From the NCBI GenBank assembly GCA_030685235.1, contig MU839138.1, positions 124,001 through 188,000 on the forward strand: a stretch of 64,000 bases of DNA, read 5' to 3'. The translations under genes were made by a program, and so were the position numbers. The number at the start of each line of letters is the position of its first letter. The stretch's first letter is position 1. Shown here in pieces: positions 62,250 through 64,000 of this stretch. Under the pieces are notes generated by a model. The model saw only the letters and a program-made list of their open reading frames with translations. It made no database searches and had not been told where the DNA came from. The stretch comes from Copromyces sp. CBS 386.78 (lineage: Eukaryota > Ascomycota > Sordariomycetes > Sordariales > Sordariaceae).

Positions 62250-62440
62250 GTAAAGTAGGTAGATGAAGGAGGTAGGCCGATATAGGTAGACGAAAGAGGT
62301 AGGTCAAAGTAGACGAGTGAAAAGTCGGGCTTATATATACTTTAAATAGAGTTGGTATTAGATCCTAGAGCTGTAGTTAGCACGTCGAACGCCGCTAAGA
62401 TGTAGGCGTTTTCCTATTCCGCAGCCCTGCCCCGTATGCA
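62250..62440 (+). repeat. Dispersed repeat family F, RIPed copy
   Basis: Partner of 59,700-59,905, ending in the shared 'ccgcagccctgccccgtat(g/a)catc'. The LINE fragment begins within about 20 bp of this end, so the LINE probably truncated or inserted at the edge of this repeat. Confidence 0.8.
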
Positions 62441-63360
62441 TCCATCTTCTTCCCAGTGGCGCTCTTTCCAGAGGCACAGGCCCGGCCACGCATTACGGTA
62501 TGCCTCGATAACACGTCCGTTATTAGAGGACTCCGGGGAACCTTAGCTGCGTCGTTACAAGCGGCTTTCCTCGATTTCCGCGCTACCTACAAGGGTTATA
62601 GCCTCAGTCTAGTGAGCGTCCGCTGGGTTCCTGGCCACAAGGGCATTATAGGCAACGAGATTACTGACGAGCTCGCTAAGGCGGGAGCGGAAGGGGGAGA
62701 TATAATTAATGAAGGCTTAACTACCCTTATACATTTAAAACGGCTTACTAAGAGGGAAGCGCGTACGGATTTTAAGGTATAGTAGGCTACGAACAAGCCA
62801 AAATCTTATACAAACTACCGGCTAGGGGTCTCTATCAAACCGAACGACAAACTAAAAAAGTTGGACAAACGCTCTTTACACCACCTCCTCGCGGCCAAGT
62901 CTAGTTATAAGGATTTTAAGGATTACCACGAGCGCTTCGAATACGAGGACGCCCTACTAACATACTTCTATAGAAGCTGGAAGAATCCCTTCCATCCTTT
63001 CTTCTGTAGGAAGGCATATACGGTTTCCCCGGTTATAAGCGAAGCAGCTACGCGGGAGAACCTCTCCCTTACTATTAAAATTTACTAGTAGCGCTTTATT
63101 GTTAGGATCCAAACTTCGTACTTCTTTTCGTAAACTTGCATAAGAAAGGCATAGCGCCAATTACTCTAGCAACAACACATCGACGACGGGGGCACCGCTA
63201 ACGACCTTACGGGGTTTTTACGAGGTAAAAGGGTGGAAGTTAGCCACGGCTATAATATCGAAAGGGTTACAATAGACTTAAACAAGCTCATTCATCGTAT
63301 AAGGAGACAGGAGGAGGCCCTACGGGAGGAGGAAAGCGAGAATAAGAGCGGGGAAGAGTA
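62441..63360 (+). pseudogene. 3' part of a Tad1-like LINE ORF2: RNase H domain and C-terminal zinc region, RIP-damaged
   Basis: The frame starts inside an RNase H domain: VCLDNTSVI contains the third acidic residue of the active site, and VRWVPGHKGIIGNEITDELAKAG contains the final one. The first two catalytic acids are missing, so the element is 5'-truncated. TAG TAG follows at 62,780-62,785, where this family has Trp-Trp. The frame then resumes with SLHHLLAAKSSYKDFKDYHERF and a zinc-finger-like C-terminus in which two expected Cys are Tyr (TYFYRSW) before FHPFFCRKA. More TAG/TAA codons follow, then KRVEVSHGYNIERV, a Glu-rich end, and TAA at 63,358. All breaks fit G-to-A at TpG or C-to-T at CpA. 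Confidence 0.88.
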
Positions 63361-63646
63361 ATTTTGCCCCTTTCTTCTATCTTTTCCTTTGTTCTACAGG
63401 TCCCGCCATATACTAGCGGCTCGCTCACTAGGCAATTCGATTAGAGGTGTTGGGCCGCGTTTACGCTATAGGCAACACGTGATTTACACTAGCAATAGGC
63501 CTCGGGTTGCCTTCGGATTAATGGTTTCGGTGGACAGTTAGGGCACTGGGCGCCCTAGGGGCGCACTAGGGTATTGCTCCTATTTTTGTACGCTAGATTG
63601 ACCGATGTGGCACGTCTTATACCCTACGGGAGGCGGAAGTAGACGT
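63361..63646 (+). other. 3' untranslated region of the LINE
   Basis: Normal-composition, non-coding sequence between the end of ORF2 and the simple-sequence tail. No terminator motif or structure stood out. Confidence 0.55.
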
Positions 63647-63784
63647 TAAAAACAATAACAACAATAACAACAATAATAATAATAATAATAATAACAATAA
63701 CAACAATAACAATAACAACAACAACAACAACAACAATAATAATAACAATAATAATAATAACAACAATAACAACAACAACAAAAA
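63647..63784 (+). repeat. AAC/AAT-rich simple-sequence tail of the LINE
   Basis: About 138 bp made almost only of AAC and AAT triplets, located where a non-LTR element would end. Fungal and other LINEs often end in A-rich simple repeats instead of pure poly-A. The minus strand is open across it (Cys/Tyr run), which is an artefact of composition. Confidence 0.75.
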
Positions 63785-64000
63785 GATATCGACTGTGAAA
63801 ACGGCGATTTTGGTGGTATTAAGAGTTTTGCGGGCAACCTAGCGTTATCACTAATACGGCGCCAAGACTTTTTGTTGCGGGAAGAAGATACGAGATGTCC
63901 TTGGAGGTAAGATAGAGGAATCTCCAGTATTTTTACAAACTCAATCCATTAATCGTCAACTCTATAGCATTCGCTACCTCCAGGACAACACGGTCATCCT
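63785..64000. other. Normal-composition flank after the LINE tail, cut by the window end
   Basis: The minus strand reads as possible protein in pieces (VVLEVANAIELTING near 63,960-64,000; RLPAKLLIPPKSPF near 63,800-63,840), but in different frames. It might be the edge of a second element or of a gene continuing past the window. Not identified. Confidence 0.3.

Noticed and set aside
63646..63837. Cys/Tyr-rich minus-strand open frame
   Set aside because: It is the complement of the AAC/AAT simple repeat at the LINE end, not a protein.
1..64000. CRISPR arrays, operons, riboswitches, prophage
   Set aside because: No regularly spaced identical repeats or bacterial gene organisation; the introns and element types are fungal.

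Overview
The window looks like a gene-poor, repeat-derived AT isochore of a filamentous ascomycete (Pezizomycotina). Most of it is extremely TA-rich. CpA and TpG are very scarce by eye while CpG and GpC survive, which is the footprint of repeat-induced point mutation (RIP: C-to-T at CpA, G-to-A at TpG). The fungal assignment also rests on short GT...CTAAC...AG introns, a degraded FunK1 fungal kinase, a Tad1-like LINE, a chromodomain Ty3/Gypsy element and a Fot/pogo transposase. I cannot name the genus.

Layout. 1-25 kb and 25.6-36.4 kb are RIP-eroded mobile DNA in which only repeat copies and a few frames with stop codons of RIP type can be followed. 36.4-41.1 kb is a mosaic of better preserved pieces: an unidentified broken coding sequence, a Ty3/Gypsy integrase-chromodomain tail, a composite inverted repeat, and the C-terminus of a pogo-type transposase. 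41.1-45.2 kb is eroded again. 45.2-47.1 kb holds a near full-length FunK1 kinase pseudogene. 47.1-53.4 kb alternates between normal-GC islands (47.2-47.9, 49.6-51.0, 53.1-53.4 kb) and RIP DNA. 54.1-60.2 kb is the only large normal-composition island. It holds one intron-containing gene (55,990-57,943, minus strand), a RIP-damaged relative of it (54.1-54.5 kb), and a tRNA-Leu-like gene that itself carries RIP-type changes. 60.2-62.2 kb is RIP DNA. 62.4-63.8 kb is the lightly RIPed 3' end of a Tad1-like LINE with its AAC/AAT-rich tail.

The sequences do not form a pathway. The common theme is genome defence: duplicated sequence has been mutated, in places sharply enough that a single gene passes from intact to stop-ridden within a few hundred bases. 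The only plausible functional gene is the one at 55,990-57,943, and even its stop codon at 55,990 may be RIP-made, because the frame continues recognisably for another 136 codons. Identifications rest on reading the sequence and on remembered family consensus; no database search was run.
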